Assembly (NCBI GenBank): GCA_902795725.1
Contig: CADBLY010000051.1
Coordinates: 1 to 5,848, forward strand
Direction: 5' to 3'
DNA: 5,848 nt
Source: an uncultured Erysipelotrichaceae bacterium
GTDB taxonomy: Bacteria; Bacillota_I; Bacilli_A; RF39; UBA660
Below, piece by piece: positions 1-5,269 of the stretch. Below the pieces are notes generated by a model. It had not been told where the DNA came from, made no database searches, and worked only from the letters and a program-made list of their open reading frames with translations. The translations under genes were made by a program, and so were the position numbers. Positions within the stretch are counted from its first letter, which is position 1. The number at the start of each line of letters is the position of its first letter.

Positions 1-98
1 CTTTTAACAAGGCTCCAATTGTTTGGTGGTAAAAAGACTGCTTTAAAGACAATATCATTAGTGGCTTTGTAAAATGGTTTTGCTTCTGTTTTAGTCAT
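1..98 (-). CDS. Probable Rpn-family / PD-(D/E)XK nuclease-type protein, N-terminus only (partial)
   Basis: An open frame of 32 codons starts at ATG 98 and runs off the left edge. The start is supported by an AAAGGAG ribosome binding site 4 nt upstream and by a TATAAT box further up. The visible protein begins MTKTEAKPFYKATNDIVFKA and continues with VFLPPNNWSLVK. The pattern NDxVFKxxF followed by N and a hydrophobic run resembles the opening of the Rpn group (recombination-promoting nucleases, often annotated as PD-(D/E)XK nuclease family transposases), whose members typically begin with 'NDFVFKKIF'. The catalytic acidic residues would lie outside the window, so function cannot be confirmed. 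The gene follows the ackA terminator and has its own promoter elements, so it is probably a separate transcription unit. Family assignment rests on a short motif seen by eye. Confidence 0.55.
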   Translation of the reverse strand, partial: MTKTEAKPFYKATNDIVFKAVFLPPNNWSLVK

Positions 99-102
99 TG
101 GT

Positions 103-109
103 CTCCTTT
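103..109 (-). promoter_or_regulatory. Ribosome binding site of the partial nuclease-like gene
   Basis: Read on the minus strand, AGAAAGGAG precedes ATG 98 by 4 nt. This is a long match to the 16S anti-Shine-Dalgarno end and fixes the start of the partial gene. The spacing is slightly shorter than usual. Confidence 0.7.
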
Positions 110-145
110 CTAACCACACATCAACCACTTTTACCCTTCACTTAT

Positions 146-151
146 ATTATA
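146..151 (-). promoter_or_regulatory. Candidate -10 box for the partial nuclease-like gene
   Basis: A consensus TATAAT lies 47 nt upstream of ATG 98 on the minus strand, downstream of the ackA terminator. No good -35 box sits 16-18 bp further up; the hexamer at 17 bp is AAGGAA. A long A/T run (about 170-200) lies just upstream and could act as an UP-like element. The rest of the 99-282 gap holds only this box, the ribosome binding site and the terminator. Confidence 0.4.
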
Positions 152-243
152 CGAGAAAACTTTTCTATTTCCTTTTTTTTAAAGAAAATTTTTTTAAAAT
201 ATTTGAAGGTGTTTAAAATAAGTTATCAGAAATTAAATATCCG

Positions 244-274
244 AAAAAAAGAAGTGTCAACTATTGTTGAACAC
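244..274 (-). terminator. Rho-independent terminator after ackA
   Basis: On the minus strand, 8 nt past the ackA TAA stop, GTGTTCAAC (274-266) can pair with GTTGACAC (261-254) across an AATA loop, with one bulged T. The stem is followed at once by TTCTTTTTTT (253-244). Hairpin plus T tract at the end of a tightly packed operon is the typical layout of an intrinsic terminator. It would separate the lysS-phosphatase-ackA unit from the next gene. Confidence 0.75.
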
Positions 275-282
275 AACTTTTA

Positions 283-1455
283 TTATTTTACTAATTCATA
301 TGTATCTTCTGCTATCATTAATTCTTCATTGGTTGGGACAACAAAGCATTCTACTGTTGAATCGCTACTTGATATTTTTGTAAACTTACCACGTGAATTA
401 TTGGCTTCATTATCCCCTTTTATACCAAGCGATGAAAGTGATTCCATAATTTGCATTCTAGTTTCAGGTGAGTTTTCACCAATTCCAGCGGTAAAGATAA
501 TAGCATCTGCTCCATTTAATAATACATAATATTTTGCTATATAGTTTACTACGCTTCTTACAAATAACTTTTGGGCAAGGATACATTTTTTATTACCTTC
601 TTTGATACCATCTTCGATATCTCTTGAGTCTGATATACCACCAGTAATACCTTTTAAGCCACTTTCTTTATTAATAGCTGTATCAATATCTTTTGATGTT
701 AATCCATTATCTATCATAAACGGAATTATACTTGCATCGATATCACCACATCGAGTACCCATTACGATACCAGCATTTGGTGTGAATCCCATTGATGTAT
801 CTACACATTTACCATCTTTAACAGCTGTAATTGATCCACCACTTCCAATATGACAGATAATTAGTTTTTTATTTTCTTTAAAGTAATCTTGCATGTATTT
901 TGTTATATATTTATGGCTTGTACCATGTGCCCCATATTTTCTTATTCCATATTTTGTATACCAATCATATGGTAAGGCATATATATATTGTTCTTCTTTC
1001 ATAGTTTGATGAAAGGCAGTATCGAATACTGCTGTTGCGGTTGCATCTTTTACATACTGTTCAAAGGCATTTATTCCTATTAGAGCGGCTGGATTATGTA
1101 ATGGTGCGAGTTTAGATAGTTCACTAATAGTTTCTTTTACTGATTCATCAATAATAACGGTTCTATCAAATTTGTCTGCACCTTGAACTACTCTATGTCC
1201 AATACCTTTTATTTCGTCTAAAGAATTAACGATATTGTTGTCTAGTAATTCTTGTACTAATATTTTTACAGCTTCACCATGATTTGGTAAGCTTGCTTCT
1301 TTTTTTGTTTTTTCTCCATTAATTTTATAACTATAAAAACTGTTTTCTAAACCTATTCTTTCAAAGTTTCCTGATATTAATACTTCTTTTTCTGGCATTT
1401 CATACATTTGAAATTTTAATGATGAACTTCCACAATTGACTGATAATATTTTCAT
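283..1455 (-). CDS. ackA: Acetate kinase
   Basis: Acetate kinase interconverts acetyl phosphate + ADP and acetate + ATP in the cytoplasm, usually the ATP-yielding last step of acetate fermentation. The 390 residues match the usual length of about 400. The N-terminal phosphate-binding motif NCGSSSLKF (7-15) has the expected Asn7, Ser10, Ser12 and Lys14. Further family blocks are HRVV (87-90), APLHNPAA (117-124), FDTAFH (144-149), YGAHGTSH (174-181), VDTSMGFTP (218-226), GTRCGDID (233-240), GIGENS (324-329) and TNEELMIA (375-382). These supply Arg88, Asp145, His177, Arg235 and Glu377/378. One oddity: the block usually written HLGNG reads HIGSG (202-206), so Ser205 stands where the family's active-site Asn usually is. 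ATG 1455 is preceded by AGGAGG 5 nt upstream. No phosphotransacetylase gene is in view. Propionate kinase is a close alternative by sequence; butyrate kinases are shorter. Confidence 0.95.
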   Translation of the reverse strand: MKILSVNCGSSSLKFQMYEMPEKEVLISGNFERIGLENSFYSYKINGEKTKKEASLPNHGEAVKILVQELLDNNIVNSLDEIKGIGHRVVQGADKFDRTVIIDESVKETISELSKLAPLHNPAALIGINAFEQYVKDATATAVFDTAFHQTMKEEQYIYALPYDWYTKYGIRKYGAHGTSHKYITKYMQDYFKENKKLIICHIGSGGSITAVKDGKCVDTSMGFTPNAGIVMGTRCGDIDASIIPFMIDNGLTSKDIDTAINKESGLKGITGGISDSRDIEDGIKEGNKKCILAQKLFVRSVVNYIAKYYVLLNGADAIIFTAGIGENSPETRMQIMESLSSLGIKGDNEANNSRGKFTKISSSDSTVECFVVPTNEELMIAEDTYELVK

Positions 1456-1460
1456 ATATT

Positions 1461-1467
1461 CCTCCTA
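1461..1467 (-). promoter_or_regulatory. ackA ribosome binding site overlapping the upstream stop codon
   Basis: The perfect AGGAGG (1466-1461) of ackA shares its first two bases with the TAG stop (1467-1465) of the phosphatase gene. Ribosomes finishing the phosphatase stand on the ackA initiation site, so translational coupling is likely. Confidence 0.8.
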
Positions 1468-1998
1468 TATTTCATATTCTATTATTCTTAAGTTTGGTAT
1501 TTCTAATTTTGATAAATCTCCATCTTCTGGTATGGGATGAAGTGCGTAGTGTATGGCACGCATTACTGCACTGTGGGTAACAACTAAGACTTTTTTATCA
1601 CTGTATTTTGCTTTGATATCTTCAATAAAACTTGATACTCGATCAATTAAATCTTGAACTTTTTCTATTTTATTGTCATCGATATTTAGATAAATATTCC
1701 AGCATTTAACGGTATCGACATCATCAATACTTGCTCCTTCACATAATCCCCAATCTCTTTCAATTAATCTATCATCAATATTTACAGGATAATTATTATT
1801 AGTAATAATTTTAGCTGTATCATAAGCTCTTTTTAATGGTGATGATATTACAATATCTACATTTATATCTTTAACTAATGGAATTAGTTCTTTAGCTTGT
1901 TTGATGCCAAATTCACTTAAATCACATTCTTTTTGACCCTGTACTAGTCCATACTTATTTTTTTCCGTTTCTCCGTGTCTAACGATGTATAGTATCAT
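1465..1998 (-). CDS. Histidine phosphatase superfamily protein (phosphoglycerate mutase-like)
   Basis: A 177-residue cytoplasmic protein of the phosphoglycerate mutase/acid phosphatase superfamily. These enzymes transfer phosphate through a phosphohistidine. The N-terminal signature VRHGE (6-10) gives the nucleophile His8 and Arg7. The GxxQGxxxxxLSExGxxQA pattern (17-35), SSPLKRAYDTA (52-62, Arg57), ERDWGLCEG (80-88, Glu80) and VVTHSAVMRA (139-148, His142) complete the catalytic pocket. The length fits the short single-domain members (PhoE/GpmB/CobC-like) and is below the roughly 230-250 residues of true glycolytic dPGM, so a general phosphatase is more likely; the substrate cannot be read from sequence. 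It lies between lysS and ackA, with gaps of 13 and 9 nt. The start is supported by AGGAG 7 nt before ATG 1998. Confidence 0.9.
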   Translation of the reverse strand: MILYIVRHGETEKNKYGLVQGQKECDLSEFGIKQAKELIPLVKDINVDIVISSPLKRAYDTAKIITNNNYPVNIDDRLIERDWGLCEGASIDDVDTVKCWNIYLNIDDNKIEKVQDLIDRVSSFIEDIKAKYSDKKVLVVTHSAVMRAIHYALHPIPEDGDLSKLEIPNLRIIEYEI

Positions 1999-2005
1999 TT
2001 ATTTA

Positions 2006-2014
2006 CTCCTTTTA
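2006..2014 (-). promoter_or_regulatory. Phosphatase ribosome binding site adjoining the lysS stop
   Basis: The lysS stop TAA (2014-2012) runs straight into AAGGAG (2011-2006), 7 nt before the phosphatase ATG at 1998. This is the second stop/RBS junction in the operon and suggests coupled translation from lysS onward. The sequence before tdk (TAAAAGGAGTATAAACATG) is nearly the same. Confidence 0.75.
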
Positions 2015-3493
2015 TTTTCTTTCTTTCATGGTTGGAAATAAAATCACATCACGAATGGAATCAGATTCTGTGAATAACATACATAATCTATCAATTCCAT
2101 ATCCTATACCACCAGCTGGAGGCATACCATATTCTAAGGCTTCAATAAAGTCATAATCGATATCATTTGCTTCATCATTACCTAGATCTCTTTCTTTTAA
2201 TTGTTCTTCAAATCTTTCTAATTGATCAATTGGATCATTTAATTCGGTATAAGCATTTGCAAATTCTTTACCACCAATAAATAATTCAAAACGATCAACA
2301 AATCTTGGATCTTCAGGATTCTTTTTAGTAAGTGGTGAAATTTCTACTGGATGACCATAAAGGAAAGTTGGTTGGATTAAAGTTTCTTCAACATATTTTT
2401 CAAAGAAGGCATTTATTATATGTCCTACTTGGAAGTGATCTTCTATTTCAATATTGTGTTCTTTTGCTAAAGATTTTGCTTCTTCTAAAGTCATTTCTTT
2501 TTTAAAATCAATTCCGGTAACTTCTTTTATGGCATCAACCATACTAATTCTTTTAAATGGTTTTCCTAAATCTATTTCATCTCCACACCAATTATATACT
2601 GTTTTTAAAGTTACTTTATTAGCTATTTCTTTATACATACCTTCAGTTAAATCCATCATACCTTCTAAGTTAGAATAAGCTAGATATGCTTCCATAAGGG
2701 TAAATTCAGGATTGTGTTTTGGATCCATTCCTTCGTTTCTGAATACTCTTCCTATTTCATATACAGCTTCCATACCACCTACTAATAATCTTTTTAGTGG
2801 TAGTTCTAGGGCAATACGAAGATACATATCTAAATCTTGAGTATTATGATGGGTAACAAATGGTCTAGCTGATGCTCCTGTTAAAAGTGTGGTTAAAACA
2901 GGAGTTTCTACTTCGGTAAAGCCTTGATTATCCATATAATTCTGTATACATCTAATTATTTTTGGTCGCATAAAAGCTACACGTTTTGATTCTTCATTCA
3001 TTATTAAATCAACATAACGTCTTCTGTATCTTTCTTCAATATCGGTAAGCCCATGAAATTTTTCTGGAAGTGGACGTAAAGCTTTTACTAAATGAGTATA
3101 TTTTAAACATTTTATGGTTACTTCCCCTGTTCTTGTTTTCATTACTTTACCATATACTCCAACTATATCACCAATATCAGCTGTTTTAAATAAATTATAA
3201 TCTTCTTCTCCAATGTCATTTATGGATATATATATTTGGATTTTTCCAGTTTTATCTTGAATAGAAAAGAATGATGCTTTACCCATTTTTCTTATGAACA
3301 TGATACGTCCAGCTACACAAGCGGTATCTTCCATATTTTCAAATTGATCGTGTTCAATACTTTCATATTTTTCTTTTAAATATGAAGCATAATCAGTTCT
3401 TTCAAACTTTTGTCCAAATGGATCTAAACCTAATGATTTAATGTGTTCTAACTTTTCTCTTCTTACTTTTTCTTGATCTGTTAATTCTCTCAT
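2012..3493 (-). CDS. lysS: Lysyl-tRNA synthetase, class II
   Basis: Charges tRNA-Lys with lysine using ATP; essential for cytoplasmic protein synthesis. At 493 residues it has the normal length of bacterial LysS. The N-terminus (RVRREKL-type helix, then GLDPFG at 22-27) is typical. An OB-fold anticodon-binding domain covers about 58-135, with GKASFFSIQD at 71-80. The class II catalytic core follows: motif 1 around 176-199 ending in FTEVETPVL, the TGASARPFVTHHN segment (205-217), motif 2 GRVFRNEGMDPKHNPEFTLME (248-268), and motif 3 GGIGYGIDRL (461-470) followed by DSIRDVILFP (478-487). ATG 3493 has GAGGAG 7 nt upstream and a good promoter just beyond. It heads an operon with the phosphatase and ackA. 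dusB immediately upstream of lysS is also the Bacillus subtilis arrangement (yacF-lysS). Confidence 0.97.
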   Translation of the reverse strand: MRELTDQEKVRREKLEHIKSLGLDPFGQKFERTDYASYLKEKYESIEHDQFENMEDTACVAGRIMFIRKMGKASFFSIQDKTGKIQIYISINDIGEEDYNLFKTADIGDIVGVYGKVMKTRTGEVTIKCLKYTHLVKALRPLPEKFHGLTDIEERYRRRYVDLIMNEESKRVAFMRPKIIRCIQNYMDNQGFTEVETPVLTTLLTGASARPFVTHHNTQDLDMYLRIALELPLKRLLVGGMEAVYEIGRVFRNEGMDPKHNPEFTLMEAYLAYSNLEGMMDLTEGMYKEIANKVTLKTVYNWCGDEIDLGKPFKRISMVDAIKEVTGIDFKKEMTLEEAKSLAKEHNIEIEDHFQVGHIINAFFEKYVEETLIQPTFLYGHPVEISPLTKKNPEDPRFVDRFELFIGGKEFANAYTELNDPIDQLERFEEQLKERDLGNDEANDIDYDFIEALEYGMPPAGGIGYGIDRLCMLFTESDSIRDVILFPTMKERK

Positions 3494-3517
3494 AATTACA
3501 CTCCTCTTCGTCTATAA

Positions 3518-3546
3518 ATTATAACATTATTTTTTAGTATTTGCAA
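3518..3546 (-). promoter_or_regulatory. Main lysS operon promoter
   Basis: On the minus strand, TTGCAA (3546-3541) is followed after exactly 17 bp by TGT-TATAAT, with the -10 box at 3523-3518. The -10 is a perfect consensus with an extended TG element; the -35 matches TTGACA at four of six positions. Transcription would start near 3511, giving a leader of about 18 nt that contains the GAGGAG ribosome binding site. Confidence 0.75.
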
Positions 3547-3562
3547 TTAATTATGTATATAG

Positions 3563-3577
3563 ATGAACATAGTTCAT
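3563..3577. repeat. Inverted repeat ATGAAC-ATA-GTTCAT upstream of lysS
   Basis: Perfect 6-bp arms flank a 3-bp centre. The right arm is part of AGTTCATAC (3571-3579), which recurs in direct orientation at 3602-3610, a period of 31 bp, inside the next hairpin. The element lies 17 bp upstream of the -35 box of the main lysS promoter, so it could be a protein-binding site. In RNA from the upstream promoter it could form a short hairpin. Confidence 0.4.
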
Positions 3578-3589
3578 ACAATAAAACGA

Positions 3590-3616
3590 GGATACGTTTG
3601 AAGTTCATACGTATCC
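3590..3616 (-). terminator. Hairpin after dusB, probable terminator
   Basis: GGATACGT (3590-3597) and ACGTATCC (3609-3616) form a perfect 8-bp stem. Inside, an A-A mismatch is followed by a 3-bp TGA/TCA extension with a 3-nt loop. On the minus strand the stem is followed by TCGTTTTATT, a modest T tract offset by 3 nt. It begins 42 nt past the dusB stop, so it probably ends the repeat protein-dusB transcript. A T-rich flank on the other side (ATTTTTATTAT) would suit plus-strand termination, but no plus-strand gene is seen. Confidence 0.5.
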
Positions 3617-3622
3617 ATTTTT

Positions 3623-3635
3623 ATTATAACATTAT
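3623..3635 (-). promoter_or_regulatory. Possible second, upstream lysS promoter (extended -10)
   Basis: ATAATGTTATAAT (3635-3623) contains an extended -10 (TGT-TATAAT, box at 3628-3623). It is identical over 13 bp to the -10 region of the nearer lysS promoter (3530-3518). No strong -35 is visible; TCGAAC at 18 bp matches three of six. A start near 3616 would place the hairpin at 3590-3616 at the very 5' end of a lysS leader of about 120 nt. It may be a weak promoter or a chance AT-rich match. Confidence 0.35.
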
Positions 3636-3658
3636 CTATACTATTAGTTCGACTTAAG

Positions 3659-4633
3659 TTATTTATTGTCTATAAAATTATCTAATAATGAAATTATTTC
3701 GTCTTTACTTTGGGTTTTCATTATTTGTTGTTTTAATTCTTTAGAACCTTCTACTCCTTTTAGATAATATACAATATGAGTTCGCATCTCTAAAAGAGCA
3801 ACTTTTTCACATTTAGTATCTAAGAGTAAATCTAAATGTTTTTTTATCATATTAAATCGTTCTTTTAAGGAAACAGGTTTAGGGGTTATACCTTTTTCTA
3901 AATAGTCAATGCAATCCTTTATCAACCAGGGGTTACCCATTAATCCACGTCCAATCATGACTGCATCACATTTTGTTTCTTGTAGCATTTTTAAAGCATC
4001 GTAACAGTTTTTAATATCTCCATTACCTATTACTGGAATCGATACATTATCTTTTACTTGTTTTATAATATCCCAATCAGCTTTTCCACTGTATCCTTGA
4101 CTGCGTGTTCTAGCGTGTATAGTAATAGCTTTTGCTCCGGCTTTTTCTATTATTTTAGCTATTTCAACAGCATTAATACTATTACTATCCCATCCACTTC
4201 TTATTTTAACGGTTATAGGAACATTTACACTTCTAACAACTTTTTTGACAATTTCATATACTTTATCTGGATCTTTTAATAAGGCACTTCCAGCTTTACT
4301 TGATATTGCAACTTTGAAAACAGGACATCCCATATTAATATCAATTATTGGGACATTATATTTTTCTACTAATATTTTGGCTGCTGATGCCATTGTATCA
4401 GGGTTTGATCCAAATATTTGGATACCAATTGGCATTGATAGTGTTTTTATACCATTCAACATATCAAAAGTTTTTTTATTATTTCTTACAACGGCTTCCG
4501 AACTAATAAGCTCAGTGAAAGCTAATCCAGCTTTCATTTCTTCTATGATACGCATAAAAGCAGGATTTGATATTCCTGCCATTGGAGCCATTACTATATT
4601 GTTTTTTATTTTTATATTTCCTATTTTAAACAT
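3659..4633 (-). CDS. dusB: tRNA-dihydrouridine synthase
   Basis: FMN-dependent enzyme that reduces specific uridines of tRNA to dihydrouridine with NADPH. Numbered from ATG 4633 the protein has 324 residues, normal for DusB. The TIM-barrel start NNIVMAPMAGISNP (11-24) binds FMN. DINMGCPVFKV (98-108) carries the catalytic Cys103. GAGSALL-like AGSALLKDP (114-122), TVKIRSGWD (141-149), IHARTRSQGYSGKADW (172-187), VIGNGDI (201-207) and MIGRGLMGNPW (226-236) follow in family order. The C-terminal part (about 250-324) fits the Dus helical tRNA-binding domain. An in-frame TTG at 4657 would add 8 residues and overlap the upstream gene. ATG 4633 is preferred because MFKIGNIKI is the usual family N-terminus and because it leaves a 7-nt gap with a G-rich AGGGG before it. 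Probably cotranscribed with the upstream repeat protein. Confidence 0.93.
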   Translation of the reverse strand: MFKIGNIKIKNNIVMAPMAGISNPAFMRIIEEMKAGLAFTELISSEAVVRNNKKTFDMLNGIKTLSMPIGIQIFGSNPDTMASAAKILVEKYNVPIIDINMGCPVFKVAISSKAGSALLKDPDKVYEIVKKVVRSVNVPITVKIRSGWDSNSINAVEIAKIIEKAGAKAITIHARTRSQGYSGKADWDIIKQVKDNVSIPVIGNGDIKNCYDALKMLQETKCDAVMIGRGLMGNPWLIKDCIDYLEKGITPKPVSLKERFNMIKKHLDLLLDTKCEKVALLEMRTHIVYYLKGVEGSKELKQQIMKTQSKDEIISLLDNFIDNK

Positions 4634-4640
4634 AATACCC

Positions 4641-5192
4641 CTATTTTCTTTTAACAAATTGATAATTAACCATTATACGATTGACTTCTTGTTTGGCTTT
4701 TGGATTGTGTATAATTGTATCAAAATAGAATGGATCTATTTCTAAAACTATGTATATTAATGCGGTAGCATATTTATCCCCCATCATATTTCTAAAGATA
4801 ATATGACGTTTTTCTTGATAAAGCCAAAGTCCCATCTTAGTTCCATTGCTAAAGACATCATTAGCTTGCTTTTTTGGAGTTTTTAGATTCTCTTTTAAAT
4901 ATTTTATAACTTCTATACATTTATCATCAAAAGATAGTTTTTTTGTAATATTTTTGACATTCAATATATAAGTTGCTCGCTCATCCCCTAATTGACTTAC
5001 CTTCTTTATGATGGTTAAAAAGCCTGATTTCCAATGTCCCATTTGTCTACCATCTTTAAAACAGACAGTTTTGTCAGGTTGTTTACCATGTTTTTTTACA
5101 TAATCATAGTATTCTTGTAAACGTCTTTCAAATAATGCTTGATGCATTATTTTATATTTATTATTCTTTACTTTTAACGATGATTCTTCCAT
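4641..5192 (-). CDS. Small protein with two helicase-associated-domain-like repeats, function unknown
   Basis: A 183-residue protein without signal peptide or membrane segment, rich in Lys and aromatic residues. Two units repeat about 69 residues apart. Unit 1 (about 21-58) has FERRLQEYYDYVKKHG, then KDGRQMGHWKSG. Unit 2 (about 88-127) has FDDKCIEVIKYLKEN, then SNGTKMGLWLYQEKR. The pattern, an amphipathic helix ending in YVKK or YLKE, about 15 residues, then [DN]Gxx[ML]GxW and a basic helix, resembles the helicase-associated (HA) repeat found C-terminal to some bacterial helicases. No helicase motor is present here. A nucleic-acid-binding role is an inference from that resemblance and the basic charge. 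ATG 5192 follows an in-frame TGA seven codons upstream; the only SD-like GAGG is 12 nt away, longer than for its neighbours. Met16 (5147) is an alternative without a visible RBS. It ends 7 nt before dusB. Confidence 0.7.
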   Translation of the reverse strand: MEESSLKVKNNKYKIMHQALFERRLQEYYDYVKKHGKQPDKTVCFKDGRQMGHWKSGFLTIIKKVSQLGDERATYILNVKNITKKLSFDDKCIEVIKYLKENLKTPKKQANDVFSNGTKMGLWLYQEKRHIIFRNMMGDKYATALIYIVLEIDPFYFDTIIHNPKAKQEVNRIMVNYQFVKRK

Positions 5193-5225
5193 AAGTTTTT
5201 TTCGCCTCTTTCAAACACCGAAGAT

Positions 5226-5253
5226 ATTATAGCAATATTTTATAAAATGTCAA
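5226..5253 (-). promoter_or_regulatory. Near-consensus promoter for the repeat protein-dusB unit
   Basis: On the minus strand, TTGACA (5253-5248) and TATAAT (5231-5226) are both perfect, separated by 16 bp, and a TGC directly precedes the -10 (extended -10). The -35 box starts on the base after the tdk TGA stop. Transcription would start near 5219, with a leader of about 27 nt before ATG 5192. By sequence this is the strongest promoter in the window. Confidence 0.85.
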
Positions 5254-5269
5254 TCATTTTTGACATTTT
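5244..5269. repeat. Perfect inverted repeat over the tdk end and the -35 box
   Basis: AAAATGTCA (5244-5252) and TGACATTTT (5261-5269) are exact inverted copies around an 8-bp centre. The dyad spans the last codons and stop of tdk and all but one base of the downstream -35 hexamer. It could be an operator, or in tdk mRNA a weak A/U-rich terminator hairpin: only 9 bp, two G-C pairs, and the only T run is the last four bases of its own stem. Sequence alone does not decide between them. Confidence 0.5.

Noticed and set aside
98..529. Plus-strand open frame of 143 codons
   Set aside because: Antisense to the ackA end and its terminator; low-complexity N-terminus, no ribosome binding site, no family resemblance.
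602..853. Plus-strand open frame of 83 codons
   Set aside because: Entirely inside ackA on the other strand, no start signals.
2454..2678. Plus-strand open frame of 74 codons
   Set aside because: Entirely antisense to the lysS catalytic domain, no start signals.
3494..3658. Lysine-responsive T-box or lysine riboswitch before lysS
   Set aside because: The gap is only 165 bp, and the likely main promoter leaves about 18 nt of leader. I see no T-box core or L-box-like helices, only short hairpins.
4058..4279. Plus-strand open frame of 73 codons
   Set aside because: Entirely antisense to dusB; Phe/Tyr/Ser-rich composition typical of a shadow frame.
4634..4657. TTG start for dusB giving 8 extra residues
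   Set aside because: It overlaps the upstream gene by 17 nt, lacks a clear RBS, and the family N-terminus begins at the Met encoded at 4633.
4245..4745. Plus-strand open frame of 166 codons with hydrophobic stretches
   Set aside because: Lies opposite dusB and the repeat protein, both well supported; hydrophobicity is what antisense reading of AT-rich genes produces, and it has no RBS.
5244..5269. Calling the dyad after tdk a firm intrinsic terminator
   Set aside because: The stem is almost all A/U with two G-C pairs, and what follows is ATAAAATATT rather than a T run, so it is listed as a repeat instead.
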